Source: JALYLC01 sp035696365 (GTDB taxonomy: Bacteria; Actinomycetota; Thermoleophilia; Gaiellales; JALYLC01). From it: a DNA stretch of 50,377 bases. The translations under genes were made by a program, and so were the position numbers. Shown here in pieces: positions 17,446 to 26,458 of the stretch. How positions within the stretch are numbered: position 1 is the first letter of the stretch; each line of letters opens with the position of its first letter. The DNA is taken from the NCBI GenBank assembly GCA_035696365.1, contig DASRQS010000049.1, forward strand, positions 1-50,377, written 5' to 3'. The notes beneath the pieces were generated by a model. It ran no database searches, had not been told where the DNA came from, and saw only the letters and a list, made by a program, of their open reading frames with translations.

Positions 17446-18213
17446 GTGGGGATCAAGCTCACCGTCGTCTGCTCGCTCGTTGCACTCGTGCTCCCCGCCC
17501 CGGCCTACGCAGTCGTCGGCGGCGTCAACGTGCAGAGCGGCCACTACCCCTTCGTGGTGGCCATCGGGAATGCCGAGGGCTCCGACTGCGGCGGCACGCT
17601 GATCGCCCCGAGCGTCGTACTCACCGCTGCCCACTGCGTCGCCGCCAATGCCGCCGAGCCGGCCAAGCTCCGCGTCCTGGTCGGTACGGAGGCGATCAGC
17701 ACCGGACATTCGGTGGCGGTGAGCTCGGTCTCGCTCCACCCGCTCTTCCGGACCGACACCATGCGCTACGACGCGGCGCTGCTCTTCCTCGAGCAGCCCG
17801 TGACCGGCGTGCGCACGATCGCCATGGCCGACTCCTCCCCGCTCGAGGGCGCGACCGTCAGCGCCGCCGGCTGGGGCGAGATTGACGAGCATGCCGTTGC
17901 GCTGCCCGACCACCTGCGCCGCGTCGTGCTCACCGTCCGTGCCAAGGCCGCCTGCGCGCGCGGCAACAAGATCCCCGGCGGCTACTACACGCCAAGCATG
18001 ATGTGCGCGGGCAACCCCGGGCGGGACACCTGCGCGGGCGACAGCGGCGGCCCGCTCGTCGCCACCAGCCACGGGCACACCACGATCGTGGGCATCACGA
18101 GCTTCGGCTTCGGCTGCGCGCGCAGCGCGCATCCGGGCGTCTACACGCGCGTCCCCTCCATCCGGGGCTGGGCGCTCGGGCAGATCGCGCGCACGCTCGC
18201 CGTCGCCGCCTGA
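17446..18213 (+). CDS. Secreted trypsin-like serine protease (S1 family)
   Basis: From the GTG at 17446 the product is 255 aa. It has a signal peptide ending APAYA, then VVGGVN directly. The catalytic triad is visible: His63 in LTAAHC, Asp109 in RYDAALLF, Ser200 in CAGDSGGP. An aspartate six residues before the serine (RDTCAGDS) corresponds to trypsin Asp189, so cleavage after Lys/Arg is predicted. Six or more cysteines suit disulfides outside the cell. GGAAGG (17434-17439) lies 6 bases before this GTG, which is why I prefer it to the upstream in-frame ATGs. The expected signal-peptidase cut after Ala22 would expose VVGG, the equivalent of the activated IVGG terminus, so no propeptide seems present. 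Confidence 0.92.
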   Translation: MGIKLTVVCSLVALVLPAPAYAVVGGVNVQSGHYPFVVAIGNAEGSDCGGTLIAPSVVLTAAHCVAANAAEPAKLRVLVGTEAISTGHSVAVSSVSLHPLFRTDTMRYDAALLFLEQPVTGVRTIAMADSSPLEGATVSAAGWGEIDEHAVALPDHLRRVVLTVRAKAACARGNKIPGGYYTPSMMCAGNPGRDTCAGDSGGPLVATSHGHTTIVGITSFGFGCARSAHPGVYTRVPSIRGWALGQIARTLAVAA

Positions 18214-18217
18214 AGGA

Positions 18218-19393
18218 TCAGCGCCTCGCGGCGACGTGCCACAACGCCGCCGCCACGGCGGCCGTGCCGATAACCGCGGCGAAGACGTTCACCGCGGTGA
18301 CGAGCGAGCTGAGGTCGGCGAGCACGCCCACGCCGATCACGGGCACCGCGATGCCGATGTAGATGCAGGTGTAGAACGCCGCGTTGATCTCGCCGCGGCG
18401 CTCCGGCGGCGCGATCCGGTTGAGGTCGTCCTGCGCGCCCAGGAACGCGAGTCCATGCCCCGTCCCGGCCAGCACGCTGGCGGCGAGCAGGACGACCGCG
18501 TGGTCGCTCACCGAGGCCAGTGCGAGGGCGCCGAGCCCCGCCGTGAGCAGAGCGAGGCCCACCGCCTGGGCGATACGCGGCTCGACCCTGTCGCGGGAGG
18601 CGACCTGCGCGATGCTCGAGCAGATCAGCGCGAGCGAACTGATCGCGCCCAGCACGGCCAGGTTGCCGGTCGAGAGCCGCTCGCTCGCGAACGACGGCAC
18701 GACCGAGAAGAACAGCGCGATGACCGCCCAGACGGCCGCGCCGGTCATGGCGACGCGCGCGAACGCGCCGCGGATGTCGCGCGGCACACTCGGCCGCGGC
18801 ACGCTCCAGCCTCCGCCCCGGGGCCGGCCCGGCTCGGGCATGGCGAGCAGCAGGCCCGCGGCGGTCACGCAGGCGACCATCCCCACCACGTAACAGAGCA
18901 CCCTGGGCGCCGGGGCCCACTGGGCGAGCACGCCGGTCACCACGGGCGCGATGCCACCGCCCAGCGTTTGGGCGAGGGTAGAGAGCAGCGCGGCGTGGCG
19001 GCCGTCGCCCAGGGGATCGAGCTCGACCAGCGCCGCGGTGGCGGCGCCTCCCGCCATGCCGACCGAGACGCCCTGGACGATGCGTGCCGCGAACAGCCAG
19101 ACGACGCTCGTCGCGAGCGCGAACAACAGCAGCGCGAGCGTCCCCATGACGAGACCGCCGAGGATCACGGGGCGGCGGCCGATGCGATCCGAGAGCTCGC
19201 CGAAGAGCAGCAGCGAGGGCGCGAGCGCCAGCGCGTAGACCGCGAAGACGAGCGTGAGCACGAGGCTGTCGAAGCCGAAGCGCTCGCGATAGACGGCGTA
19301 GAGCGGCGCCGCGAGATTGGCGCCCAGAAGCAGGGCGGCGAGCGCGCCCGCGACGGCCGGCTGGCGGGCTGCGGGCACGAGTCGGAAGCTCAC
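18218..19393 (-). CDS. MFS transporter (drug/sugar efflux type)
   Basis: The 391-aa product has the 12-helix major facilitator layout. The loop after helix 2 reads LFGELSDRIGRRPVILGG, a good match to the MFS signature GxLxDRxGRRxxL, and RIVQGVSVGMAGGAATAAL resembles motif C/antiporter segments of drug exporters. No substrate can be named; sequence style is that of DHA-type exporters. The start is the GTG at 19393 (VSFRLVPAARQP); longer frames upstream overlap the divergent MFS gene and look non-coding. It ends 4 bases from the protease gene (convergent). Confidence 0.85.
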   Translation of the reverse strand: MSFRLVPAARQPAVAGALAALLLGANLAAPLYAVYRERFGFDSLVLTLVFAVYALALAPSLLLFGELSDRIGRRPVILGGLVMGTLALLLFALATSVVWLFAARIVQGVSVGMAGGAATAALVELDPLGDGRHAALLSTLAQTLGGGIAPVVTGVLAQWAPAPRVLCYVVGMVACVTAAGLLLAMPEPGRPRGGGWSVPRPSVPRDIRGAFARVAMTGAAVWAVIALFFSVVPSFASERLSTGNLAVLGAISSLALICSSIAQVASRDRVEPRIAQAVGLALLTAGLGALALASVSDHAVVLLAASVLAGTGHGLAFLGAQDDLNRIAPPERRGEINAAFYTCIYIGIAVPVIGVGVLADLSSLVTAVNVFAAVIGTAAVAAALWHVAARR

Positions 19394-19483
19394 CGGCCCG
19401 AGCCTACGGCGCCGGCGGTTCGCCGAGCGCCGAACGAGCCCTATCGGCGCGAATGCCCACCGAGGTCGGCGAGCATTGCGGCG

Positions 19484-20671
19484 ATGCAGTTGACCCGCGC
19501 CGAGCGCTCGCCCTGGACGATCCTCGGCATGGCCGTCGGCATGCAGTTCGGCGTGTCGCTGATCGATCAGGGCGTGCTCACGCTGACGGGCTTCATCAAG
19601 CTCGACCTCGGTCTCTCGGCCTTCGCAGCCGGCCTCGTCGTGGCGTCGTTCGCGCTGGGGCGGATCATGGGCGCCTATGCGGCCGGCCTGGCCGCGGACC
19701 GGCTGGGCGAGCAGCGCACGCTGCTCGTGGGCGGCGTCGCCACGGCGGCAATCGTGCTCGCCGCCTCGCTCATGCCGCTGCCCGTGTTCGTGCCGCTGAT
19801 GGTGCTGGCGGGCGCCGCGGGAGCGAGTGCGACGCCCGCCGGCGGGCGTCTCGTCCTGCTCGCGTTCCCGCGCAATCGCCGCGGTTTCGCGCTCGGCATC
19901 CGGCAGACCGGCATTCCGGTGGGCGGCCTGATCGCGGCCGCCACGCTGCCCTGGATCGCGCACGTCGCGAGCTGGCGCTGGAGCCTCGCCGCGGCCGCCT
20001 GCGTGACGGCGCTCACGGCGATCCCGCTGCTGGGCCTGCGCGCCGCACCGCCTCCGCCGCGCCCGAAGGGCCCCCAGCAGCACGTCGGGCGCAACCGCGA
20101 CCTGCTCATGCTGACGGCCTGGGGCTGCCTGATCGTGACGGGCCAGTACGCGCTCGTCGCCTTCCTCGCTCTCGACCTCAACCAGGGCGCCGGGCTGACG
20201 CTGGCCGAGGGATCGATCCTCGTCGCGCTCGCGAACGTCGCGGGCATCGTCGGCCGCGTGCTCTGGGGCCTCGTCAGCGACGGGAATCACGGCGGCAGCC
20301 GCAAGGCGTACCTGCTCACCATCAACGTCGTGGGGCTGGTCGGCGCCGTCCTGCTCTTCGTCGTCCCGCCGACCGCGCCGATCCTCCTGATCGGCGTGAT
20401 CGTGGCGATCGCCGGGCTCGCGCTGATCGGCTACCAGGGTCTCTGGATCACGATGATCGCGGAGGTCGCCGGACCGGATCGAGTCGGTGCAGCGACGGGC
20501 TTCGCGATCACATTCGTGGCCGGTGCGATCGCGTTGAGCCCGCCGCTGTACGGACTCGTCGCGGACGTGGCCGGGACCTACCGGGCGATCTGGGCGGTCC
20601 TGGCCTGCGTCCTCGTCGTTGCGCTGCTACCCGCGGCGCTCGTCAGGGAGCACGCCGCCGAGCAAGCGTGA
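19484..20671 (+). CDS. MFS transporter
   Basis: This 395-aa protein is a second major facilitator, divergent from the first with 90 bases between starts. The N-terminal half carries LGRIMGAYAAGLAADRLGEQRTLLVGG (motif A region) and ALGIRQTGIPVGGLIAA, a pattern of the cyanate/nitrate-oxalate-like or NarK/CynX branch. The C-terminal half has six further helices, including GRVLWGLVSDGNHGG. The substrate is unknown. ATG at 19484; there is no clear ribosome binding site, so some uncertainty remains. The last 29 bases overlap the convergent methyltransferase gene. Confidence 0.85.
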   Translation: MQLTRAERSPWTILGMAVGMQFGVSLIDQGVLTLTGFIKLDLGLSAFAAGLVVASFALGRIMGAYAAGLAADRLGEQRTLLVGGVATAAIVLAASLMPLPVFVPLMVLAGAAGASATPAGGRLVLLAFPRNRRGFALGIRQTGIPVGGLIAAATLPWIAHVASWRWSLAAAACVTALTAIPLLGLRAAPPPPRPKGPQQHVGRNRDLLMLTAWGCLIVTGQYALVAFLALDLNQGAGLTLAEGSILVALANVAGIVGRVLWGLVSDGNHGGSRKAYLLTINVVGLVGAVLLFVVPPTAPILLIGVIVAIAGLALIGYQGLWITMIAEVAGPDRVGAATGFAITFVAGAIALSPPLYGLVADVAGTYRAIWAVLACVLVVALLPAALVREHAAEQA

Positions 20672-21473
20672 GCTGGTACTCGGACTCCAGCCGCGGCGAG
20701 CCGGGCTGGCCCTGATTCTGCTTGCGTGCGAACCGCCGCAGCGCGGCGTCGAGCTCGTCGGAGGCGGCGCGGTCGTCCCGCAGGCGCTCGAAGACGCGCA
20801 GCACCGGTCCGTAGCTCGTGCGCATGAGGTTGACGAACGCGTCGGGCGCCACGCCCTCGAACAGGACCTTCCGGCGCTCGCAGTAGAGCTCGTCGACGCC
20901 ATCGCCGAGCAGCTCGCTGACGTACTCCTCGGTGCCCCACAGCGAGCCGGGCTTGGTGCCCGGAGCCGGCGCTGGCAGGAAGGGCGAGAGGACCCCGAAC
21001 AGGGAGCCGATCAGGCCCTCCGGCGTCCAGTTGATCAGCCCGATCGCGCCGCCCGGCCGGCAGACGCGCACGAGCTCGGCCGCGGCCTTGTCGTGGTTCG
21101 GGCAGAACATCACGCCGACGGCGCTGGTCACGACGTCGAAGCTCCCGTCGTCGAAGGGCAGTGCCTCGGCATCGCCTTCGACCCAGGTGACGTCGACGCC
21201 GGCCGCCCAGGCGCCGGCTGCGCCACGCGCCAGGAGCGCAGGCGTGATGTCGAGGGCCGTCACCTCGGCGCCGGCGAGCGCGGCCGGGATGGCCACGTTG
21301 CCCGAGCCGCAGGCGACGTCCAGCACCGTCTGCTCCGGGCCGATGCGCAGCTCCTCGACGAGCGTCGGACCGAAGGCGCGGATCAGCCGATCGGCCACTT
21401 CGGGGTAGTTGCCCGCCGTCCAGACGTCGCGCGCCGTGCGCTGCGCCTGCGTCAGGTAGGTGAGATTGCTCAC
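20643..21473 (-). CDS. Class I SAM-dependent methyltransferase
   Basis: The 276-aa product has the Rossmann-type methyltransferase signature: motif I VLDVACGSGNVAIPAA near residue 50, an acidic strand-2 end (VTALDITPALL), WVEGDAEALPFDDGSFDVV (motif II/III), then LVRVCRPGGAIGLINWTP. This fits the UbiE/Methyltransf_11/25 group; the methyl acceptor is unknown. GTG start at 21473 with GAGGAGG seven bases upstream. It follows the DUF4242 gene by 32 bases on the same strand, so they are probably an operon. The C-terminal end overlaps the convergent MFS gene by 29 bases. Confidence 0.88.
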   Translation of the reverse strand: MSNLTYLTQAQRTARDVWTAGNYPEVADRLIRAFGPTLVEELRIGPEQTVLDVACGSGNVAIPAALAGAEVTALDITPALLARGAAGAWAAGVDVTWVEGDAEALPFDDGSFDVVTSAVGVMFCPNHDKAAAELVRVCRPGGAIGLINWTPEGLIGSLFGVLSPFLPAPAPGTKPGSLWGTEEYVSELLGDGVDELYCERRKVLFEGVAPDAFVNLMRTSYGPVLRVFERLRDDRAASDELDAALRRFARKQNQGQPGSPRLESEYQLTLARRRAP

Positions 21474-21505
21474 GCGCTTCCTCCTCTCGGATCCGTGTCC
21501 GGCCC

Positions 21506-21802
21506 TCAGGCCGTGACGGCGGCAGGGTCGGGGCGGACGAGGACGGTGTCGACGACGGGGATGACCTCGTCGGCAGGCAGACCGGATAGGCGGGCGTGCT
21601 TGCGCACCGCCTCGGGGCTGACGCCCTCGTAGATGCAGACGGTGCCGAGCGAGCCGGCGCCCTCCTCGAGGACGTAGCTGCGGATCCAGCGCACCTCGTC
21701 GGGCATCTCCTCGTTGCCGACCTTGGCCGAGCGCTCCGCGGCCGCCTGGAGATCCTCGGGCGAGGTCCAGCCGTTGCGGCGCAGGATGACGTAGAGCTGC
21801 AT
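21506..21802 (-). CDS. DUF4242 family (SCO4226-like) small protein
   Basis: This 98-aa protein matches the DUF4242/SCO4226 family: MQLYVILRRNGWTSPEDLQAAAERSAKVG, then VRWIRSYVLEEGAGSLGTVCIYEGVSPEAVRKHARLSGLPADEVIPV. The Streptomyces member SCO4226 has been described as a nickel-binding ferredoxin-like-fold protein; whether this copy binds nickel is not shown. I chose the ATG at 21802, preceded by GAAGGG and giving the usual family length. A longer frame to 21952 would cross the palindromic boxes upstream and is not convincing. It is the first gene of a probable operon with the methyltransferase. Confidence 0.85.
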   Translation of the reverse strand: MQLYVILRRNGWTSPEDLQAAAERSAKVGNEEMPDEVRWIRSYVLEEGAGSLGTVCIYEGVSPEAVRKHARLSGLPADEVIPVVDTVLVRPDPAAVTA

Positions 21803-21901
21803 TTCGATTCCCTTCGAACAGATTGCGTGAGTACGAACCAGGCCCTCCTCGGCCCCGTCATCGACGGTAGGCGGGCACGCTCGCCGGCACATCGGCGGCT
21901 T

Positions 21902-21942
21902 TGCCGTACCGGGGGTCCGGCATCTGCCGTATCGGTCCGGCA
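21902..21942. promoter_or_regulatory. Two tandem palindromic boxes between divergent genes
   Basis: Two similar boxes, 21902-21922 and 21925-21942, each begin TGCCGTA and end GTCCGGCA, so each has TGCCG/CGGCA inverted ends. They lie between the leftward DUF4242 gene and the rightward SBBP protein gene. Tandem dyads in a divergent spacer are typical of repressor or activator binding, but the regulator is unknown and no regulator gene is adjacent. Confidence 0.35.
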
Positions 21943-22042
21943 AACCGATCACCGACCCATGACGTTTGTGTGATGGCGTCGGTACGGATGCTCATACGCG
22001 GGCGAGGGGCCCGCGGTGCTCGGCAAAACGAGGGGGAGGACG

Positions 22043-25000
22043 ATGCGAGGGGATAAGCGCACGCTGCGCGCACTGGCCGGCTCGGCCATTGTGACGTTGG
22101 CGGTCGCCTCGGCGATCACGGCAGTGCAGACAGTCGGCCCGGACGGGGGCGCGAGGGCCTACGGGGCTCAGGCTCCCAGGCCGAAGAAGCCGGTTGGGCC
22201 CGAACGCGCGTTTGCGGCCATGCCGCTCGCGTTCGTGCAGAACCAGGGCCAGACGGACGCGCGCGTCCGCTACTACGCGCTTGGCAACCACTACGCGTTC
22301 TTCGCCACGCGCGACGAGCTGATGCTCTCGCTGACCAAGAACAAGCCGGCGCGGCAACTCGCGCTCGCTCTGCGCTTCATCGGGCGCAACGCCCACTCGA
22401 CCACGACGGGCGCCAGGCGCGCGCCGGGCAAGGTCAACTACCTGCGCGGCAAGGACTCGGCCAAGTGGCAGACCCAGCTCGCGCGCTACAGCGACATCGT
22501 CTACCACGAGCTCTGGCCGCACATCGACCTGCGCCTGCATCAGAAGTCAGGGACGCTGAAATACGAGTTCCAGGTGCATCCCGGCGCTCGCATCGCCGAC
22601 ATCCGCCTGGCCTACGCCGGTGCGACAGGCCTGAGCCTGGACCGCAAGGGCGCGCTGCGCATCGAGACCGGCCTCGGCGTGCTGCGCGACTCGGCGCCGG
22701 TGTCGTACCAGCGCATCGCCGGCAAGCGCGTCGCCGTCGAGAGCCGCTACGTGCTCAAGGGCGGCGACAAATCCCGGCGCTTCGCATTCGACGTCGGGCG
22801 CCATCGCCACGACCGCGATTTGATCATCGACCCGGGCATCCAGTTCACGACGTTCCTGGGCGGCGGCAGCGCCGAGACCGGCGCCGGCATCGCCGTCGAC
22901 GCCAACGGCAACTCGTACATCGGCGGCACGACGCAGTCGCCCGACTTCCCAACGACGCCGGGCGCCTTCAAGCGCACGGGCGCAGCCAGCAACTTCTCCG
23001 ACGTCTTCGTCACGAAGCTGAACCCGGCGGGCACCGCGCTGATCTACTCCACCTTCGTCGGCGGCAGCAACCTGGAGTTCGGCAACGACATCGCGATCGA
23101 CGCGGCGGGCAACGCCTACGTCACGGGCACGACGAAGTCGTCGAACTTCCCGACCACGGGTGGCGCGTTCGACCGCAGCCTCAACATCCCGCCGAACTGC
23201 CCCCGCTGCACCACGGACAACACCGACGGCTTCGTCTTCAAGCTCAACGCGGCCGGCTCGGCGCTGACCTACTCCACCTATCTCGGAAGCACGGACATCG
23301 ATTCCCCGCGGGGGATCACCGTGGACGGGTCGGGCAGCGCGTACGTGGTCGGCGAGACGCCCGGCGCGGACTTCCCCACGACCGCGGGCGCCTTCCAGCG
23401 CACCAGGAACAGCCCGTACGACATGTTCGTGACCAAGCTGAATCCCACGGGGACCGCCCTGGCCTACTCGACCTTCCTGGGGGGCTCGGGCGTCGACGAC
23501 GGCCAGCGAATCGCCGTCGACGCAGGCGGGAATGCCTACGCACTCGGCTTCACGAGCTCGACCGACTTCCCGGTCACTGCCGGCGCCTTCGACACGACCG
23601 CCAACGGCGGCTTCGACACGACGCTCACCAAGCTCAACGCGGCGGGCTCCGCCCTCGTGTACTCCACCTACCTGGGCGGGTCGGACTTCGACAGCGGCAG
23701 CGACGTCGCTCTCGACGGCGCCGGGAACGCATACATCGGCGGCACCACGAGCTCGGCCGATTTCCCGACCACCCCGGGCGCGTTCAAGCGCGTCAACGAC
23801 GGCAACGACGGGTTCGTCACGAAGCTCAACGCCGCGGGCTCCGCGGCCGTGTACTCGACCCTCTTCGGCGGCAGCGGGACCGACTCCGCCAGCGGCGTCG
23901 CTCTGGATCCGTCCGGCAACGCCTGGCTCTCGGGCGGCACCACGTCGGCCGACTTCCCGGTCACGGCCGACGCGGCCGACGCCTCCTTCAACGGTGGCGC
24001 CGACGCCATCATCGCCGAGCTCAACGCCGCGGGCTCGGCGTTCCTCTACGGGACGTTCCTGGGCGGCTCTCAGAGCGACGGCGCCTCCGACATCGGGCGT
24101 GACTCCGCCGGCAACCTGTACGTCACCGGCTCGACGTTCTCGATGGACTTCCCGGCCACGACAGGGGCGTTCGACACGATCTTCAACGGCGACACCTCCA
24201 TCTTCTGGGGCGACGCCTTCGTGACGAAGCTCTCGCTCACTGGCGGCACGACGCCTCCGGCGCCGCCGCCCGTACCGACCGCGCCGACGCTGCTCGCGCC
24301 GTCCAACGCCTCGTCGCCCGCCCAGCCGATCTCGTTCGACTGGAGCGACGTGACCGGCGCGGCCTCCTACGCGATCCAGATCGACGACTCGAGCGCCTTC
24401 AGCGCGCCACTCGTGCTCAGCGACTCGGTCACGGCCTCGCAGTACGTCACCGGAGGCCTCGCGGCAACGATGCAGTTCTGGCGCGTGCGCGGTGTCAACA
24501 CCGCGGGCGTCCCGGGCGCGTGGTCGGCGACCCGCAGCTTCACGCCACAGGCGCCTCCGCCTCCCACGACGGTGACGAACGTCGACATCAACCCGGCCAC
24601 GGTGGCCGGCGGCGATTCCTCGAGCGGGACGATCATCGTGGGCGCGGCTGCGCCCCAGACCACGGTCGTCGCGCTCTCGAGCAGCAACCCCGCGGTCGCG
24701 AGCGTGCCCACGAGCGCCACCGTCCCGGCGGGCCAGTTCACGGCGACGTTCATCATCACGACCTCGGCCGTGTCTTCCACCACGACCGTGACCATCACGG
24801 CGACGTACAACGGCGCGAGCAAGACCGGCACGCTGACCGTGACGCCGGCGGGCGCTCCGCCGCCGGGGCCGAGCCTGCAGAGCCTGGCCGTGAGCCCGTC
24901 TTCGGTCGCCGGCGGTTCCGGCACGTCGGGGATCGTGACGCTCTCGAGCGCAGCCCCGCCGGCGGGCACGACGGTCTCGCTCACCAGCAGCAACGGCGGG

Positions 25001-25420
25001 GTCGCCGGCGTGCCGGCGAGCGTCACCGTCCCGGCCGGGGCGACCGTGGCGGGGTTCGCGATCTCGACGAGCGCGGTCTCGTCGTCGACCTCGGTGACGA
25101 TCTCGGCCTTCTCCAACGGCATCACGCAGACGGCCAGTCTCGCCGTGACGGCCGCCGCGCCACCGCCGCAGAGCGCGGCGCTGACGGTGTCAGCGACCGG
25201 GCGCAGCGGTGAGCGCGTCACGTCGAGTCCAGCCGGCATCAGCGTCGCCAGCGGCAGTAGCGGCTCGGCGTCGTTCGCCGTCGGTACCTCGATCACGCTG
25301 AGCGTGTCGAACGGGCGCTCCACCATCTGGTCGGGCGCGTGCTCGAGCGGCGGCAGCAAGGTGCGCACCTGCACCTTCACGCTGAACGGTGCGGCCTCGG
25401 TCACGGCCAACATCCAGTAG
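22043..25420 (+). CDS. Large exported SBBP beta-propeller protein with C-terminal Fn3/Ig-like domains
   Basis: The 1125-aa product begins with a signal peptide (LRALAGSAIVTLAVASAITAV). A DUF7948-like N-terminal domain follows (PLAFVQNQGQTDARVRYYA, about 60-270). About eight SBBP repeats come next (about 275-730), each of the form TFLGGS..D.G..IAVDA.GNAYVTG.T.S.DFPTT.GAF, expected to form a beta-propeller. Then come a fibronectin-III-like domain (PTLLAPSNASSPAQPISFDWSD), two similar Ig-like repeats (each with VAGG.S.SGTI.. and TSAVSS.T.VTI), and a short C-terminal domain with two cysteines (WSGACSSGG, RTCTF). It is a cell-surface or secreted protein, probably for adhesion or binding; no catalytic motif seen. 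Start: ATG at 22043 with GGGGGAGGA just upstream. Confidence 0.88.
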   Translation: MRGDKRTLRALAGSAIVTLAVASAITAVQTVGPDGGARAYGAQAPRPKKPVGPERAFAAMPLAFVQNQGQTDARVRYYALGNHYAFFATRDELMLSLTKNKPARQLALALRFIGRNAHSTTTGARRAPGKVNYLRGKDSAKWQTQLARYSDIVYHELWPHIDLRLHQKSGTLKYEFQVHPGARIADIRLAYAGATGLSLDRKGALRIETGLGVLRDSAPVSYQRIAGKRVAVESRYVLKGGDKSRRFAFDVGRHRHDRDLIIDPGIQFTTFLGGGSAETGAGIAVDANGNSYIGGTTQSPDFPTTPGAFKRTGAASNFSDVFVTKLNPAGTALIYSTFVGGSNLEFGNDIAIDAAGNAYVTGTTKSSNFPTTGGAFDRSLNIPPNCPRCTTDNTDGFVFKLNAAGSALTYSTYLGSTDIDSPRGITVDGSGSAYVVGETPGADFPTTAGAFQRTRNSPYDMFVTKLNPTGTALAYSTFLGGSGVDDGQRIAVDAGGNAYALGFTSSTDFPVTAGAFDTTANGGFDTTLTKLNAAGSALVYSTYLGGSDFDSGSDVALDGAGNAYIGGTTSSADFPTTPGAFKRVNDGNDGFVTKLNAAGSAAVYSTLFGGSGTDSASGVALDPSGNAWLSGGTTSADFPVTADAADASFNGGADAIIAELNAAGSAFLYGTFLGGSQSDGASDIGRDSAGNLYVTGSTFSMDFPATTGAFDTIFNGDTSIFWGDAFVTKLSLTGGTTPPAPPPVPTAPTLLAPSNASSPAQPISFDWSDVTGAASYAIQIDDSSAFSAPLVLSDSVTASQYVTGGLAATMQFWRVRGVNTAGVPGAWSATRSFTPQAPPPPTTVTNVDINPATVAGGDSSSGTIIVGAAAPQTTVVALSSSNPAVASVPTSATVPAGQFTATFIITTSAVSSTTTVTITATYNGASKTGTLTVTPAGAPPPGPSLQSLAVSPSSVAGGSGTSGIVTLSSAAPPAGTTVSLTSSNGGVAGVPASVTVPAGATVAGFAISTSAVSSSTSVTISAFSNGITQTASLAVTAAAPPPQSAALTVSATGRSGERVTSSPAGISVASGSSGSASFAVGTSITLSVSNGRSTIWSGACSSGGSKVRTCTFTLNGAASVTANIQ

Positions 25421-25432
25421 CTCCCGAACGTT

Positions 25433-25467
25433 CCGGCCGGGCACCTGCGCCCCAGGTGCCCGGCCGG
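25433..25467. terminator. GC-rich hairpin, likely transcription terminator
   Basis: A perfect 15-bp stem (25433-25447 with 25453-25467; arms start CCGGCCGGGCAC) has a 5-base loop. It lies between the stop of the SBBP gene (25420) and the ATG of the PhyH gene (25484). There is no T-run after it, but strong hairpins without one are common at gene ends in high-GC actinobacteria. It could also act as an attenuator for the downstream gene. Confidence 0.65.
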
Positions 25468-25483
25468 TCGCATACTCCGCGTC

Positions 25484-26458
25484 ATGTCTGCACTCCTGAC
25501 CGATTCCGCGCTCGAGCGGCTCGAGGTCGACGGCTACGTGGTCGTCGAGGACCTGTTCGATGCCGAGGCCGACTTCGCGCCCCTGATCGCCGAGTGGGAC
25601 GACGTGCTCACCGGTGTCGCGCGGGGGCTCATGGCCGAGGGCCTGCTCGGGCAGCTCCACGAGGGCCTGCCGTTCGATCAGCGGCTGATCGCGATCTCGC
25701 TCGAGAGCGGACGCAACCTGCCGCAGGCCTTCGAGATCAGCCTGCCGCAGAAGAACATCACGGCCGAGACGCCGATGCACCTGAGCGACACGATCTTCGG
25801 GCTGATCACGGACGAGCGCCTGCTCGACGTGGTCGCCCGGCTGATCGGCCCGGACGTCATCTCGAACCCGGTGCAGCACATCCGCATGAAGTTGCCCGAG
25901 CGCGCGCTCAGCAGCGAGGGCCAGACGAGCTTCCTGGCGGGCAGCGTGTCCTGGCATCAGGACCTGGGCGTGCTCACGGAGGAGGCCGACGCGGCCACGA
26001 TCCTCTCGGTCTGGGTGCCCGTGACCGACGCGACGGTCGAGAACGGCTGCCTCCAGGTGATCCCGGGCAGCCACCGGCGCGACCTGCTCGACCACTGCCC
26101 GACGAGCGGCAATCTCGGCATCCCGGACAAGCTCCTGAAGCTGCAAGAAGCGGTGCCGGTGCCGATGCGCGCGGGCAGCGCGCTGATCTTCGGCCAGCAG
26201 CTGATCCACGGCTCGCGCGACAACGTCACGCGCGACGAGGTCAGGATCAGCATGGACCTGCGCTACCAGCCGGCGGGACAGCCGAGCGGCAGGCCCGACT
26301 TCCCGTCGTTCCCGGCACGCAGTGCCGCCCGGCCCGACTCGGTACTGCGTGATCCCGAGGAGTGGCGCAGGCAGTGGCGGGAGGCGCAGATGCTGCTGGC
26401 CGAGCGCGAGCTGCCGAAGTTCAACCGCTGGAGCGGCGACTCCCCGGCCTGCGCGTAG
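25484..26458 (+). CDS. Phytanoyl-CoA dioxygenase (PhyH) family protein
   Basis: This 324-aa protein is an Fe(II)/2-oxoglutarate oxygenase of the PhyH family. Iron ligands fit WHQDLG (His-x-Asp, near residue 160) and LIHGSRDN (distal His, near 242). The downstream RISMDLRYQP arginine would bind 2-oxoglutarate. The phrase VENGCLQVIPGSHRR is characteristic. Substrates of bacterial PhyH proteins range widely (ectoine, secondary metabolites, lipids), and none can be assigned here. It starts with the ATG right after the terminator-like hairpin and ends adjacent to the convergent cupin gene. Confidence 0.9.
   Translation: MSALLTDSALERLEVDGYVVVEDLFDAEADFAPLIAEWDDVLTGVARGLMAEGLLGQLHEGLPFDQRLIAISLESGRNLPQAFEISLPQKNITAETPMHLSDTIFGLITDERLLDVVARLIGPDVISNPVQHIRMKLPERALSSEGQTSFLAGSVSWHQDLGVLTEEADAATILSVWVPVTDATVENGCLQVIPGSHRRDLLDHCPTSGNLGIPDKLLKLQEAVPVPMRAGSALIFGQQLIHGSRDNVTRDEVRISMDLRYQPAGQPSGRPDFPSFPARSAARPDSVLRDPEEWRRQWREAQMLLAERELPKFNRWSGDSPACA

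Noticed and set aside
18236..19483. Extension of the second MFS gene antisense to the first MFS gene
   Set aside because: The translation lacks membrane helices and family motifs and is an antisense shadow; the true protein starts at MQLTRAERSP.
21803..21952. Longer version of the DUF4242 protein
   Set aside because: It would run through the palindromic boxes and exceed the usual family length; the ATG at 21802 has a better ribosome binding site.
22850..24240. DNA-level repetition in the SBBP region, considered as a CRISPR or tandem repeat array
   Set aside because: The repetition reflects protein repeats of about 55-65 residues with varied codons, not constant direct repeats with spacers.
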